Positions 17,859 to 26,793 of a stretch of DNA of 64,000 nt are shown in pieces; within the stretch, counting starts at the first letter, position 1, and each line of letters starts with the position of its first letter. The DNA lies in contig CAKTVG010000008.1 in assembly GCA_934622035.1 (NCBI GenBank), positions 20,218 to 84,217 of the forward strand, written 5' to 3'. The DNA comes from an uncultured Oscillospiraceae bacterium. Its GTDB lineage: Bacteria > Bacillota > Clostridia > Oscillospirales > Oscillospiraceae. The translations under genes were made by a program, and so were the position numbers. The notes beneath the pieces were generated by a model that had not been told where the DNA came from, made no database searches, and saw only the letters and a list, made by a program, of their open reading frames with translations.

Positions 17859-18507
17859 ATCCGTTATCTCTTCGACCATTACCGTCCCGGTGTTTCTTTT
17901 GTGCACCGCCGTCTCGCTCGTGCTTGGCGCGGGCGTGGCGCTGGTCAGCCGCTTCCGGGCAAAATGTACTTCCAGCTTTTCCGTTGCCCTGACGGTCCTT
18001 CCTGCGACCGTTCAGCTTGTAATCATGCTGGTCAACGGCAACATTGGCGCGGGCGTCGCCGTGGCGGGGGCCTTCAGTCTGGTGCGCTTCCGTTCCGCGC
18101 AGGGATCGGCACGGGAAATCGCAGCGATCTTCCTCGCCATGGCGATTGGCCTTGCCACCGGCATGGGCTATCTGACGCTGGCCGCGCTGGCCTTTGTGCT
18201 GCTGGGCGGCGTGATGCTGCTGGCATCCATGCTGCGGCTGGGCGAGAGCACGGAGCGTGTGCTGCGTGTGACCATTCCGGAGAATCTGGACTACGAGGGT
18301 CTGTTCGACGATCTGTTTGAAAAATATACGAAGACGCACAGTCTCGAACGCGTGAAGACAAGCAATATGGGGACGCTCTATGAGCTGCAATATCGCGTGC
18401 GCTTCCGCGATGCGCAGCCGCCGAAGGCCTTTTTCGATGCGCTGCGCTGCCGCAACGGCAATCTGAACATTTCCTGCGGCAGAGAGGAAAACCGCGAGAC
18501 GCTCTAG
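17851..18507 (+). CDS. DUF4956 membrane protein
   Basis: 218 residues from a GTG at 17851, which lies 9 nt after GGAGG; an ATG at 17830 would place the ribosome site inside the gene. Four hydrophobic segments fall at about 7-30, 42-62, 64-74 and 85-125, followed by a soluble C-terminal domain of about 90 residues. The core GNIGAGVAVAGAFSLVRFRSAQGSAREI is the DUF4956 signature. Function unknown; it is a stable partner of VTC-domain proteins, so a membrane conduit or regulator for a polyanion-related process is a guess. Confidence 0.85.
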   Translation: MLESVISSTITVPVFLLCTAVSLVLGAGVALVSRFRAKCTSSFSVALTVLPATVQLVIMLVNGNIGAGVAVAGAFSLVRFRSAQGSAREIAAIFLAMAIGLATGMGYLTLAALAFVLLGGVMLLASMLRLGESTERVLRVTIPENLDYEGLFDDLFEKYTKTHSLERVKTSNMGTLYELQYRVRFRDAQPPKAFFDALRCRNGNLNISCGREENRETL

Positions 18508-18559
18508 TTGCGTTTTTTCAGGCCGTGCGGTATAATCAGAAAAAAGGTGGGTGAGAGGT

Positions 18560-19234
18560 ATGCGTCTGCTGATTGCGGAGGACGAGCTTGATCTGGCGGA
18601 GGCGCTGACGGTGTTCTTTGAAAAGAACCAGTTCAGCGTGGATGCCGTGCACGACGGCTTTGACGCTTATGAATATGCAATGGCGGCGGAATACGACGCC
18701 ATCATCCTGGATGTGATGATGCCAAAGCTCAACGGCGTCGAGGTGCTGCAAAAGCTGCGGGACGCGGGCGTGACCACGCCGGTGATGATGCTCACGGCAA
18801 AGGCGCAGACAGGCGACCGCATCACCGGCTTCAACGCCGGGGCGGACGACTACCTGCCCAAGCCCTTCGAGCCAGACGAGCTGATTTGCCGTGTGCGTGC
18901 GATGCTGCGCCGGGGCGGCAGCTATCACCCGGCGGTGCTGAGCTACGGCGGCGTCAGCCTGGACACCGGCACGGGCATGCTCTCCTGCGGCGAGCGCTCC
19001 GTGCGCCTGAGCGGCAGGGAGTTTCAGGTGATGGAGCTGTTTCTCCGCTCCCCGAAAATCGTGCTTTCCGCCGAGCGCATCATGGAGCGCGTCTGGGGCT
19101 GGGACAGCGATGCCGGAATCAACGTGGTCTGGGTGCACATCTCCAATCTGCGTAAGCGGCTCAAGGCCATCGGCGCGGGCGTGACCATTCAGGCCAACCG
19201 CGGCCTCGGCTACATTCTGGAGGCCGAACGATGA
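18560..19234 (+). CDS. OmpR-family response regulator
   Basis: 224 residues from ATG 18560. Receiver domain: MRLLIAEDELDLAEAL gives the acidic pair, AIILDVMMPKLNG the phospho-Asp (about residue 51), and MLTAKAQT the conserved Thr and Lys. DDYLPKPFEPDEL closes the domain. The winged-helix DNA-binding domain from about 125 includes LSGREFQVMELFLRSP and NVVWVHISNLRKRL. The stop overlaps the histidine kinase start by 4 nt. The pair follows DUF4956 closely and may control the VTC/Cthe_2159-like genes. Confidence 0.95.
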   Translation: MRLLIAEDELDLAEALTVFFEKNQFSVDAVHDGFDAYEYAMAAEYDAIILDVMMPKLNGVEVLQKLRDAGVTTPVMMLTAKAQTGDRITGFNAGADDYLPKPFEPDELICRVRAMLRRGGSYHPAVLSYGGVSLDTGTGMLSCGERSVRLSGREFQVMELFLRSPKIVLSAERIMERVWGWDSDAGINVVWVHISNLRKRLKAIGAGVTIQANRGLGYILEAER

Positions 19235-20466
19235 TCCGGCGGCTGCGCAAGCGGTTTATCCGCATTGCAACGCTGGCTGTCACGGCGGTGCTGCTGGTGC
19301 TGTGCCTGAGCGTCAACATCGCAAATTATATTTCGGTGGATTCCGGGCTGACCAACGTGCTCGACGTCATTTCCGACAACCAGGGCACCATGCCGCCCAT
19401 GCCGCACGGCCAGCCGCCGGAGGGACGCCCGGACGGACAGTTCACGAAGGAAACGCCCTTCTCCACGCGCTATTTCGTCCTGCGCTATGACGGAGACGGA
19501 GATCTCATCAAGGCGGATCTGGACAAGATCGCCGCCGTGACGGAGGACGACGTCGGAGAATACCTGTCGCTTGCGCTGGAGCACGGCGAGGGCTACGGCT
19601 ACACGCGGGGCTACAAGTACCGCGTTGTGTACAACGGCGAGGACCGCTGGATGGCAATTTTCCTGGATGATTATCAGGAAATGCGCTCCGTGCGGGAGAT
19701 CGCGCTGGTGTCGCTGGCCGCCATGGCCGGCTGCGTCGCGTTGGTGTATGTCATTGTGGTGCTTTGCTCGCGCCGCGCGATCGACCCGGTTGTGCAGGCC
19801 TCGGAACGCCAGAAACAGTTTATCACCGACGCCAGCCACGAGCTGAAAACACCCATCACCGTCATCGCCACCAGCCTGAAGGTCCTGGAAATGGAGACGG
19901 GTAAGCAGAAATGGATCGACAAGGCGCGGACGCAGACGGAAAAGCTGACGGAGCTGGTCAACTCCCTCGTGACGCTGTCGCGGATGGATGAGGAAAAGAC
20001 GCCCCTGCGCTTTGCGCCCTTCGCCGTCAGCGACGCTGTCCGGGAAACGGCGGAGTCCTTCCGGGACTTTGCCGAATCGAACGGGCATGCGCTCCGGCTG
20101 GAAATCGCGCCGGAGCTGGCGTTTTCCGGCGACGAATATGCGATTCGGCAGCTGGTGTCGATTCTGCTGGACAATGCGGTGAAATACGCCGCCGAGGGTA
20201 CGGAAATTGCCTTTTCTCTGGAGAAAACGAAAAAAGGCGTGCTGCTATCCTCCGCGAACGTCAGCCGGACGCCGGTTGCACCGGAGGAGCTGGACAAGCT
20301 CTTCGACCGTTTTTACCGCGCCGATCCGGCGCGCAGCGGTACAGGCAGCTTCGGCATCGGCCTTTCCATCGCCAGAAGCATCGCCGAGGGGCATAAGGGC
20401 GGTATCCGCGCCTCGTTGGAGGACGGAAAAATCTGCTTCCGCGCCGAGCTGCGCAATATGAAATAA
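19231..20466 (+). CDS. sensor histidine kinase
   Basis: 411 residues. TM1 is about 11-32. An extracellular sensor loop of about 130 residues with a Pro/Met-rich start (TMPPMPHGQPPEGRPDG) follows, and TM2 is about 158-180. The H-box is DASHELKTPITVIATSL (His near residue 204). The N-box is LLDNAVKYA, with a G1-like segment shortened before LFDRFYRADPARSGTGSFGIGLSIA. No clear HAMP linker is visible between TM2 and the dimerisation domain. Partner of the upstream response regulator. A hairpin follows the stop. Confidence 0.94.
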   Translation: MIRRLRKRFIRIATLAVTAVLLVLCLSVNIANYISVDSGLTNVLDVISDNQGTMPPMPHGQPPEGRPDGQFTKETPFSTRYFVLRYDGDGDLIKADLDKIAAVTEDDVGEYLSLALEHGEGYGYTRGYKYRVVYNGEDRWMAIFLDDYQEMRSVREIALVSLAAMAGCVALVYVIVVLCSRRAIDPVVQASERQKQFITDASHELKTPITVIATSLKVLEMETGKQKWIDKARTQTEKLTELVNSLVTLSRMDEEKTPLRFAPFAVSDAVRETAESFRDFAESNGHALRLEIAPELAFSGDEYAIRQLVSILLDNAVKYAAEGTEIAFSLEKTKKGVLLSSANVSRTPVAPEELDKLFDRFYRADPARSGTGSFGIGLSIARSIAEGHKGGIRASLEDGKICFRAELRNMK

Positions 20467-20470
20467 ATGA

Positions 20471-20506
20471 GCCGGGAAACGCTGCACACAACGTTTCCCG
20501 GCGTTT
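20471..20506 (+). terminator. terminator after the two-component system
   Basis: Perfect 11-bp stem (20471-20481 with 20492-20502, 10-nt loop) followed by a short T-run. The U-tract is weak. Confidence 0.65.
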
Positions 20507-20591
20507 GCATTGACCGGGAAAAAACGATCGGGCGTTCCTGTGAAACAAATCGCAATAGAAAGCCATGTGCCGTGTTTCCCATAAAAAGATG

Positions 20592-20632
20592 TCAGAGAAA
20601 CAACATTTCCGCGTTTCCGGTGCCGCTATAAT
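20592..20632 (+). promoter_or_regulatory. ROK gene control region: TCAG-motif copy 1 and -10 box
   Basis: The motif TCAGAGAAACAACATTT lies at 20592-20608 and a TATAAT -10 box at 20627-20632, with no recognisable -35. The same motif occurs upstream of the sugar-binding-protein gene (21902) and the isomerase gene (28481). Start codon of the ROK gene is 33 nt downstream of the -10. Confidence 0.55.
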
Positions 20633-20664
20633 AGATGCATCTTTTGTAAAAAAGGAGAAGCGCT

Positions 20665-21603
20665 ATGAAATACGGATTTGGAATAGATGTCGGCGGGACT
20701 ACAATTAAAATGGGCTTACTGGACGACACGGGAACTCTGATCGAAAAAAGAGAGATACCTACGCACGTACAAAACAATGGAGAAGCTATTCTGCCGGAAA
20801 TTGCGGCGGAAATTTCTGCATGGATCCGGAGAAAAAACCTTGAAACGTCGGAAATTCTGGGAATCGGCATCGGCGTTCCGGGCCCTGTTGATGAAAACGG
20901 GCGCATCAACCGCTGCGTCAATCTGAACTGGGGAGTTTTCAACCTGCACGAGACGCTGGGCCGTATGACGGGCCTGCGCGTGCGGGCGGGAAACGACGCA
21001 AATGTAGCCGCGCTGGGCGAGGCATGGAAGGGCGGTGGTGAGGGCTGCCGTTCGGCGGTGTTCATCACGCTCGGAACCGGCGTTGGCGGCGGTGTGGTAA
21101 TCAACGGGAAAGTTGTCAGCGGCGCACACGGCGCAGGCGGAGAAATTGGACATATTACAGTACCTGATCCGGAGAAAGCCCCGTGCACTTGCGGAAAATG
21201 TGGCTGCCTGGAGCAATATGCGTCCGCCAACGGAATCGTCCGGGTGACAAAGAAGCGCCTTCTGGAGATGGATACAGAGTCTCTCCTGCGGGGTGCCGAC
21301 ACCATCACATGCAAGGCTGTGTTTGATGCTGCACGGCAGCAGGATGCCTTTGCCGTTGAGACGCTGGAGTTGATTTTTGACTATCTGGGCGAGGCGATTG
21401 CCTCGATTTGCTGTGTTTGTGATCCGCAATATGTCATTTTCGGCGGCGGCGTGTCGCGCCAGGGCGAATTCTTGCTTGAAGGCGTCAAACGGCACTTTGA
21501 AAAGTACGCATTCCACGCCTGCAAAAGCGTGCAATTCCGGCAGGCTACACTCGGCAATGACGCAGGAATGTACGGTGCGTTCCGTCTGCTGCTTTCAAAT
21601 TAG
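20665..21603 (+). CDS. ROK-family sugar kinase
   Basis: 312 residues, no N-terminal HTH, so a kinase rather than a repressor. The phosphate-1 motif is FGIDVGGTTIKMGLLD. The ROK signature spans GLRVRAGNDANVAALGEAW (catalytic Asp) and TLGTGVGGGVVING. The zinc-site loop is GHITVPDPEKAPCTCGKCGCLEQYAS with the CxCGxxGCxE motif. It phosphorylates a hexose, glucose or an N-acyl sugar, with ATP. It carries its own promoter with the shared TCAG motif, so it probably belongs to the regulon of the downstream ABC importer. Glucokinase is the default call. Confidence 0.92.
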   Translation: MKYGFGIDVGGTTIKMGLLDDTGTLIEKREIPTHVQNNGEAILPEIAAEISAWIRRKNLETSEILGIGIGVPGPVDENGRINRCVNLNWGVFNLHETLGRMTGLRVRAGNDANVAALGEAWKGGGEGCRSAVFITLGTGVGGGVVINGKVVSGAHGAGGEIGHITVPDPEKAPCTCGKCGCLEQYASANGIVRVTKKRLLEMDTESLLRGADTITCKAVFDAARQQDAFAVETLELIFDYLGEAIASICCVCDPQYVIFGGGVSRQGEFLLEGVKRHFEKYAFHACKSVQFRQATLGNDAGMYGAFRLLLSN

Positions 21604-21648
21604 GCGGAATTCCGGCTTTCAAAACTTCTGAACTGAATTAGAGCTACA

Positions 21649-21698
21649 AAAGCATCTCTGTTTCTGATATAATGAAAGAAACGGAGATGCTTTTTCAA
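21649..21698 (+). terminator. terminator of the ROK gene
   Basis: A 16-bp stem with one mismatch (21649-21664 with 21678-21693), then TTTTTC. Confidence 0.85.
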
Positions 21699-21901
21699 CA
21701 AATTGGAAGAAAAAATCTGCTGTCTCGCTCTGTGAAAATGGAAAAGCAAAGCAGTAACAGAACTGCTGTTGCGGTGCACGGCTTATTTTTGCGCTTGTAC
21801 AGGAGAAAGGTATGCACCATCGGCGAGGGAAAACAGGGAAATGGCGATGTAGGGGAAAGTCTTCAGCCAGATTGACCGCCAGCTCTGAAATTACTGAAAC
21901 A

Positions 21902-21965
21902 TCAGAAAAACAACAATTATGTGTCTGAAATGCGGCGGTTTTTGCCCCGAAATTTTGGTTATATA
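21902..21965 (+). promoter_or_regulatory. sugar ABC operon control region: TCAG-motif copy 2 and -10 box
   Basis: TCAGAAAAACAACAATT at 21902-21918. A candidate -10 TATATA at 21960-21965 follows after exactly 41 nt, the same spacing as at 28481. The gap 21604-22086 otherwise holds a terminator, an inverted repeat and no convincing gene. Confidence 0.5.
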
Positions 21966-22035
21966 TACATGGTAACTGTGCTGCAACACCAGCGCACTGA
22001 AGAAGAAAAAACAGTGTTGTTGCACAAAATAATTC

Positions 22036-22064
22036 AATACATATCGATTATACAGATATGTATT
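22036..22064. promoter_or_regulatory. perfect inverted repeat upstream of the sugar-binding protein
   Basis: AATACATATC (22036-22045) and GATATGTATT (22055-22064) are perfect complements separated by 9 nt, ending 22 nt before the start codon. It could be an operator for the LacI-type regulator encoded at 25723, or an mRNA hairpin near the ribosome site. Confidence 0.5.
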
Positions 22065-22086
22065 ACTAAAATTGGAGGAAGAAAGT

Positions 22087-23085
22087 ATGAAAAGGGCAAT
22101 TTCCATTCTGTTGGCGCTTGTGATGATTTTGGCGCTTGCGGCATGCACAGGCAATCCACAGACCAGCGACAACTCCACCCCCAGTAACACGCAGGAACCG
22201 GCATCCACGGCAGAAAAGAAATTTACGGTCGGCTTTGCACTGAACGATCTGGACGAAACGCAGAGCGTGGTCTATCAGCATCTGGAAAGATTCTGCGAGG
22301 AAAAGAACATTGAGCTCATCCTGGCAAACGCCGCAGGCAACATCGACCAGCAGCTCACGGATATCGAGAACTTTACGACCAACAAGGTTGACATTATCAT
22401 CGTCAGTTCGCTGGACTCCAACGCGGTTGTAGACGTCTGCAACGCGGCGAGAGCGGCGGGCATTTACGTGATCGACTACGTCATGGGCATCAGCGGCGAG
22501 GTCGATGTGCACTTCGGCTACAATTTCTATGACATGGCAGCAACGCAGGCGCAGGCGTGCATCAAATATCTGAACGAGAACCCCGACGCGACGCTGAAAA
22601 TCGGTTACATCTGGGGCTCGAACAGCATGGAGCTGTGCCAGCAGCTCTACAAGGGCTTTACTGAGACGATGGCAAATTCCGAGGTCAAGGATCGCTATGA
22701 GATCGTCGTGGAAGGCACGGCGGACTGGGCGGCGGACAAGGCCATCACGATGGCGGAGGACTGGATGCAGTCCAATTCGGAGATTAACTGCTTCGTCACG
22801 CAGTCCGACACGCTGACCGTGGGTGTCTGCGAGGCACTGCGTGCTTCCGGCAAGAGCTTTGACGACTATGTCACGGTCGGCAAAGACGGCAGCGCCGATG
22901 GACTGAAGTCCATTGCAGCAGGCGAAATGACCTACACGGTCTATTCCCCGCTGGACGGTCTGGCCGCGTATCTGGCGCAGACCTGCGAGGATCTTTACGA
23001 CGGCAAGATCAGCGGCCCGGATTACGAGGCGCGCATCAGCGATTACATCATCCTGGACAAGGGGAACGCCGCTGACTATCAATAA
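22087..23085 (+). CDS. sugar ABC transporter substrate-binding lipoprotein
   Basis: 332 residues from ATG 22087 (GGAGGAAGAAAG upstream). Signal and lipobox MKRAISILLALVMILALAA-C (Cys 20), then a Ser/Thr/Pro linker and a Peripla_BP_4 fold from about 45: FTVGFALNDLDETQSVVYQHL, VDIIIVSSLDSNAVVDVCNAA, EDWMQSNSEINCFVTQSDTL. This is the ribose/galactose/autoinducer-type class of binding protein. First gene of an rbs-like ABC operon. A strong hairpin follows, which probably raises its level relative to the ATPase. Confidence 0.93.
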   Translation: MKRAISILLALVMILALAACTGNPQTSDNSTPSNTQEPASTAEKKFTVGFALNDLDETQSVVYQHLERFCEEKNIELILANAAGNIDQQLTDIENFTTNKVDIIIVSSLDSNAVVDVCNAARAAGIYVIDYVMGISGEVDVHFGYNFYDMAATQAQACIKYLNENPDATLKIGYIWGSNSMELCQQLYKGFTETMANSEVKDRYEIVVEGTADWAADKAITMAEDWMQSNSEINCFVTQSDTLTVGVCEALRASGKSFDDYVTVGKDGSADGLKSIAAGEMTYTVYSPLDGLAAYLAQTCEDLYDGKISGPDYEARISDYIILDKGNAADYQ

Positions 23086-23106
23086 CTGAACAAAACGCAG
23101 GAACCG

Positions 23107-23141
23107 GATTTGGCGGCGTTGCTGAACAGCGCCGCCAAATC
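23107..23141 (+). other. intercistronic hairpin after the binding-protein gene
   Basis: A 12-bp stem (23107-23118 with 23130-23141) without a T-run. Hairpins in this position typically protect the upstream binding-protein mRNA or partly terminate transcription. Confidence 0.6.
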
Positions 23142-23165
23142 ATCCGTGCATGGCTGAGGACAATT

Positions 23166-24683
23166 ATGGAAGATACATATATTCTTGAAATGTCCCATAT
23201 CGTAAAGACTTTTCCCGGTGTCAGAGCGCTGGGGGACGGCTGCCTCCGGTTAAAAAAGGGCGAAATTCACGCTCTGATCGGGGAAAACGGTGCGGGAAAA
23301 TCCACTCTGATGAAAATACTGCTGGGTGATTATCCGGCGGACTCCGGCGAAATCCTCTATAAGGGAAAGAGAGTCGCCTTTTCCAGTCCAAACCAGGCGA
23401 ATCACGCCGGTATTTGCATGATTCCCCAGGAAGTCAATATGGTAGAGACCATGGACGCGGCGGAAAATGTGTGGCTGCACCGGGAGAAGCGCTTCTCGAC
23501 CTGCGGCTTTATCAATAAAAAGAAGAGACTGCAGGAAACGCAGGCGCTCTTTGACCGGATGCACTTGAACCTTGACCCCAAAAAGCTTGTGGCGCAGTAT
23601 TCCTCCGCCCAGAAGCAGATGCTTGCCATTGCCAAGGCGGTCTCTCAGGATTCGGAGGTTATCATTATGGACGAGCCTACCAGTTCTTTGTCTGAGTCCG
23701 AGGTACAGATGCTGTTTGCGGTGATGCGCGAGCTACAGTCCAAGGGTGTTTCTATTGTTTTTATTTCCCATAAAATTGAAGAAATCTTTACGATCTGCCA
23801 GACAATCACGGTTCTGCGCGACGGTATGTTTATTTCAGAGCATCCAGTCGGGGAAATCACACGCGAGGATCTGATCACGCAGATTGCCGGACGTAAAATC
23901 GGAGATATGTATCCGCCAAAACGGCAGAAATTCGGGGAAATCGCATTTGAGGTGAAGAATTTCAGCGAGCATGGCATCTACAGGGACATCAGCTTCTCTG
24001 TCCGCCGGGGCGAGATTCTGGGCCTGTACGGCCTGGTCGGCGCCGGACGCAGCGAGGTCATGCGTGCGGTCTACGGCGTGGACCGCCACGATAGCGGCGA
24101 GGTTTTGATCGGCAACAAAAAGGCTCGCATCCACCATCCGAAGGATTCCATCCGTCGGGGCGTCTCCATGGTGACGGAGGATCGCCTGATGACAGGAATC
24201 ATCTCCATTCTCTCCGTGAGAGAGAATATGTCGCTGGCGAATCTGCCGTCCTACTGCAACAAGCTGAAATTTGTCCAGACGGCCCGCGAGGAGCGGGAAG
24301 TGGACAAAATGGTCGAGCGGATGAATGTGAAGCTCTCCACTCCGGCGCAACCCATCGGCTCTCTCAGCGGCGGCAATCAGCAGAAGGCGATTCTCGGTAA
24401 ATGGCTTCTGACAAAGCCCAATGTTTTGATTCTGGACGAGCCGACGCGTGGCATTGATGTCGGCGCAAAGTATGAAATCTATTCCCTGATTGCCAAGCTG
24501 GCGGCCGAGGGAATGGCGGTCATCCTGATTTCCTCGGAGCTGCCGGAGATGATGGGTATGGCCGACCGTGTGATCACGTTCTGTGAGGGCAGGATCACGG
24601 CGGAATTCTCAAGCAATGAAATTGAACAGGAGCGGATTGTCAACGCTGCCTTTGGATTCCAGAACGCAGAGGAGTTATCATAA
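23166..24683 (+). CDS. sugar ABC transporter ATP-binding protein (RbsA/MglA type)
   Basis: 505 residues with two tandem ATPase domains, as in RbsA. The first has Walker A GENGAGKST (about 39-47), Q-loop IPQEVNMVE and Walker B VIIMDEPTSSL. Its signature region YSSAQKQMLAIAKAV is non-canonical, which is usual for this family. The second has GLVGAGRSEVM (degenerate Walker A), LSGGNQQKAILGKWL and VLILDEPTRGIDVGAK. It powers uptake of a monosaccharide. It is followed 1 nt later by the permease gene. Confidence 0.95.
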   Translation: MEDTYILEMSHIVKTFPGVRALGDGCLRLKKGEIHALIGENGAGKSTLMKILLGDYPADSGEILYKGKRVAFSSPNQANHAGICMIPQEVNMVETMDAAENVWLHREKRFSTCGFINKKKRLQETQALFDRMHLNLDPKKLVAQYSSAQKQMLAIAKAVSQDSEVIIMDEPTSSLSESEVQMLFAVMRELQSKGVSIVFISHKIEEIFTICQTITVLRDGMFISEHPVGEITREDLITQIAGRKIGDMYPPKRQKFGEIAFEVKNFSEHGIYRDISFSVRRGEILGLYGLVGAGRSEVMRAVYGVDRHDSGEVLIGNKKARIHHPKDSIRRGVSMVTEDRLMTGIISILSVRENMSLANLPSYCNKLKFVQTAREEREVDKMVERMNVKLSTPAQPIGSLSGGNQQKAILGKWLLTKPNVLILDEPTRGIDVGAKYEIYSLIAKLAAEGMAVILISSELPEMMGMADRVITFCEGRITAEFSSNEIEQERIVNAAFGFQNAEELS

Positions 24684-24684
24684 A

Positions 24685-25677
24685 ATGAAAACGACAAAGA
24701 CAAAAGATTTACGAAGCAGTACCATGAGATTTCTGATCGACAACAAGGCCATGCTGCTGGCTCTGCTGGCATTGATTGCGGCATCCGTTATTTCACCGAC
24801 CTTCTTCTCCTTCCAGAATCTTCGTAATGTGATTCGGCAGAACACGACCTACTTTGTGCTTGCCTTCGGCTTTACCTGCGTTCTTTCATCCGGCAACATC
24901 GACCTTTCCGTGGGCCTTATGACGGGCATGCTCGGAATCTTTGTCGGAATCATGGATGTCAGAATGGGACTGCCGTTGGGCGTGATAATCGTTCTGATTC
25001 TTCTGATGGGCGCTTTCTGCGGCTTTATGAACGGCTTGATCGGCAAATTGATTAAAATGCCGATGTTCATTGTGACGCTTGCCACGGGGCAGCTTTATAA
25101 GGGTATCTGCTACATGATCAGCAAAAACACGCCGATCATCAATATCCGCGCGGGGATCAAGTTTATGGCGCAGGGCTATGTGTTCAAGGAGATCCCGGTG
25201 GCGATTTTGATCATGCTGTTTGTGATGCTTGTGGTTTTTATCATTCTGAACAAAACAATTTTTGGTCGTTGGGCGGTCGCCATGGGTGGCAACCCGGAGA
25301 CGGCGCGTGTTTCCGGCATCAATACCTTCTGGGTTACGACCGGCGTGTATGCACTGATGGGCGTGTGCTGTGCCGTTGCGGCGCTGGTTCTGGCCGGACG
25401 TGCCGGCAGTGCACAGCCGACGGCCGGCGACGGCATGGAAATGGACGCGATTGCGGCGGTGGTCATCGGCGGTACCGCGATGAGCGGCGGCAAGGCGAAG
25501 GTCGGCGGAACGTTCTTCGGCGTGATGCTGATCGGTCTTTTGACCAATGTTTTCAATCTGCTCGGCATGGACACAAATTTCCAGTACCTGCTTAAGGGAC
25601 TGCTGATTCTGCTTGCCGTCACGATCGACAGCGCCGCCTCCTCTTATTTCAACAATCAGCTCCGCAAGAGTGTGTAA
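24685..25677 (+). CDS. sugar ABC transporter permease (RbsC type)
   Basis: 330 residues from ATG 24685, directly after the ATPase stop. About nine hydrophobic helices. The BPD_transp_2 family pattern is clear: FTCVLSSGNIDLSVGLMTGM near 63-82, NPETARVSGINT (the cytoplasmic EAA-like loop) and VVIGGTAMSGGKAKVGGTFFG near the C-terminus. Together with the ATPase and binding protein it forms a complete CUT2 importer. The frame extends upstream inside the ATPase gene, but that part is not permease-like. Confidence 0.95.
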   Translation: MKTTKTKDLRSSTMRFLIDNKAMLLALLALIAASVISPTFFSFQNLRNVIRQNTTYFVLAFGFTCVLSSGNIDLSVGLMTGMLGIFVGIMDVRMGLPLGVIIVLILLMGAFCGFMNGLIGKLIKMPMFIVTLATGQLYKGICYMISKNTPIINIRAGIKFMAQGYVFKEIPVAILIMLFVMLVVFIILNKTIFGRWAVAMGGNPETARVSGINTFWVTTGVYALMGVCCAVAALVLAGRAGSAQPTAGDGMEMDAIAAVVIGGTAMSGGKAKVGGTFFGVMLIGLLTNVFNLLGMDTNFQYLLKGLLILLAVTIDSAASSYFNNQLRKSV

Positions 25678-25722
25678 GTACCGGCAGGATGACCGACTGA
25701 TAACGGCACAAAGGAGAGCCTG

Positions 25723-26724
25723 ATGAAAAGTATGGAAAACCGGGCGACGATCTATGACGTGGCAAAGCTGGCGAAGGTTTCGGCGGCGACGGTGTCCCGC
25801 GTTCTGAAGGGGGACAGCAGTGTCAATGCGTCCACCTACAGGCGCGTGGAGGATGCGGCGGCTGCGCTGAAATATGAGCGGCGTCTCAGGCAGCCTCCTC
25901 CGCAGAACCGCCTGATCGTCCTGAATGTGCCCACGCTGAACAATGCCTTTTACAGCAGGATCATCAGCGGGGCGCAGGACGCCGCCGCGACGGAGGGCTA
26001 CCATGTGCTGGTCAACGCCCAGCAGATCAACGAGGTAAACGTCGAGGCTTTCTTGGCGATGCTCCGGAGCGTGAAGGCCGTTGGCCTGATCGAGCTGAAC
26101 GCGTTGACGACGGATATCGCCAAGTATCTCAGCCAACAGATTCCGCTGGTTCGATGCTGCGAATACGACGATGGACTTCCGGAAATTGCGCATGTCAGCA
26201 TTGACGATTTTGAAGCCACGCGGCGCGTGATGGAGCACATTCTTTCCTCCGGACGGAAAAAGATCGCAATGCTTTGCAGTCCGCTCCGCTACCGCTATGC
26301 GCGCCAGAGAAAGGCGGCGTTTCTGGCCTCGCTGGAAAATGCCGGGATCGAGGTGCGTCCGGAATGGATTGTGCAGGTCGCCGACATCGATTTCAATATG
26401 GCGCTGACGGCGGCGGCGCGGCTCTTGAGCCTGCCGGAGCGGCCGGACGCAGTTTATACCGTGTCCGATATTTTTGCAGCGGCAATCATCCGCGCTGCGA
26501 CGCAGGCCGGCCTACGCGTGCCGCAGGACTTGATCGTAACGGGGTTTGATAACATTGACATTTCCGAGTCCATGGTGCCGTCGATCACGACGGTTCGACA
26601 GCCGAGGTACCAGCTGGGTTTTATCGCAATGGAAATGCTGGCCAACAAGCTGCGCGGGCATACGGAAAAAGAGGAACAGCTGCTGAATGTAGACCTGATT
26701 TTAAGAGAATCCACACAGGGATAA
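25723..26724 (+). CDS. LacI-family transcriptional regulator
   Basis: 333 residues. N-terminal HTH RATIYDVAKLAKVSAATVSRVL (about 6-27) and hinge YRRVEDAAAALKYE, then a periplasmic-binding-like effector domain from about 60 (RLIVLNVPTLNNAFYSRIISG; VYTVSDIFAAAIIRAA; GFDNIDISESMVPSITTVRQP). Likely senses the imported sugar or its phosphate and controls the importer and catabolic genes. Candidate target is the inverted repeat at 22036-22064. Starts 45 nt after the permease stop, so it is probably in the same transcript. Confidence 0.94.
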   Translation: MKSMENRATIYDVAKLAKVSAATVSRVLKGDSSVNASTYRRVEDAAAALKYERRLRQPPPQNRLIVLNVPTLNNAFYSRIISGAQDAAATEGYHVLVNAQQINEVNVEAFLAMLRSVKAVGLIELNALTTDIAKYLSQQIPLVRCCEYDDGLPEIAHVSIDDFEATRRVMEHILSSGRKKIAMLCSPLRYRYARQRKAAFLASLENAGIEVRPEWIVQVADIDFNMALTAAARLLSLPERPDAVYTVSDIFAAAIIRAATQAGLRVPQDLIVTGFDNIDISESMVPSITTVRQPRYQLGFIAMEMLANKLRGHTEKEEQLLNVDLILRESTQG

Positions 26725-26793
26725 CAGGAAAACGGAGCCGCCGTGCGCGGCTTCGCTTTCCTTGCATTTCCGGGAGAAAGGATCGTATTGTGT

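Noticed and set aside
21672..21875. 67-codon frame between the ROK gene and the sugar-binding protein
   Set aside because: Begins inside the ROK terminator hairpin, lacks a ribosome site and has no recognisable pattern.
22036..22064. Riboswitch or T-box upstream of the sugar importer
   Set aside because: Only a simple inverted repeat is present. No multi-stem aptamer or T-box consensus could be traced.
24886..26238. 450-codon minus-strand frame opposite the sugar permease and LacI gene
   Set aside because: Covers two opposite-strand genes with clear motifs and has shadow-like composition.
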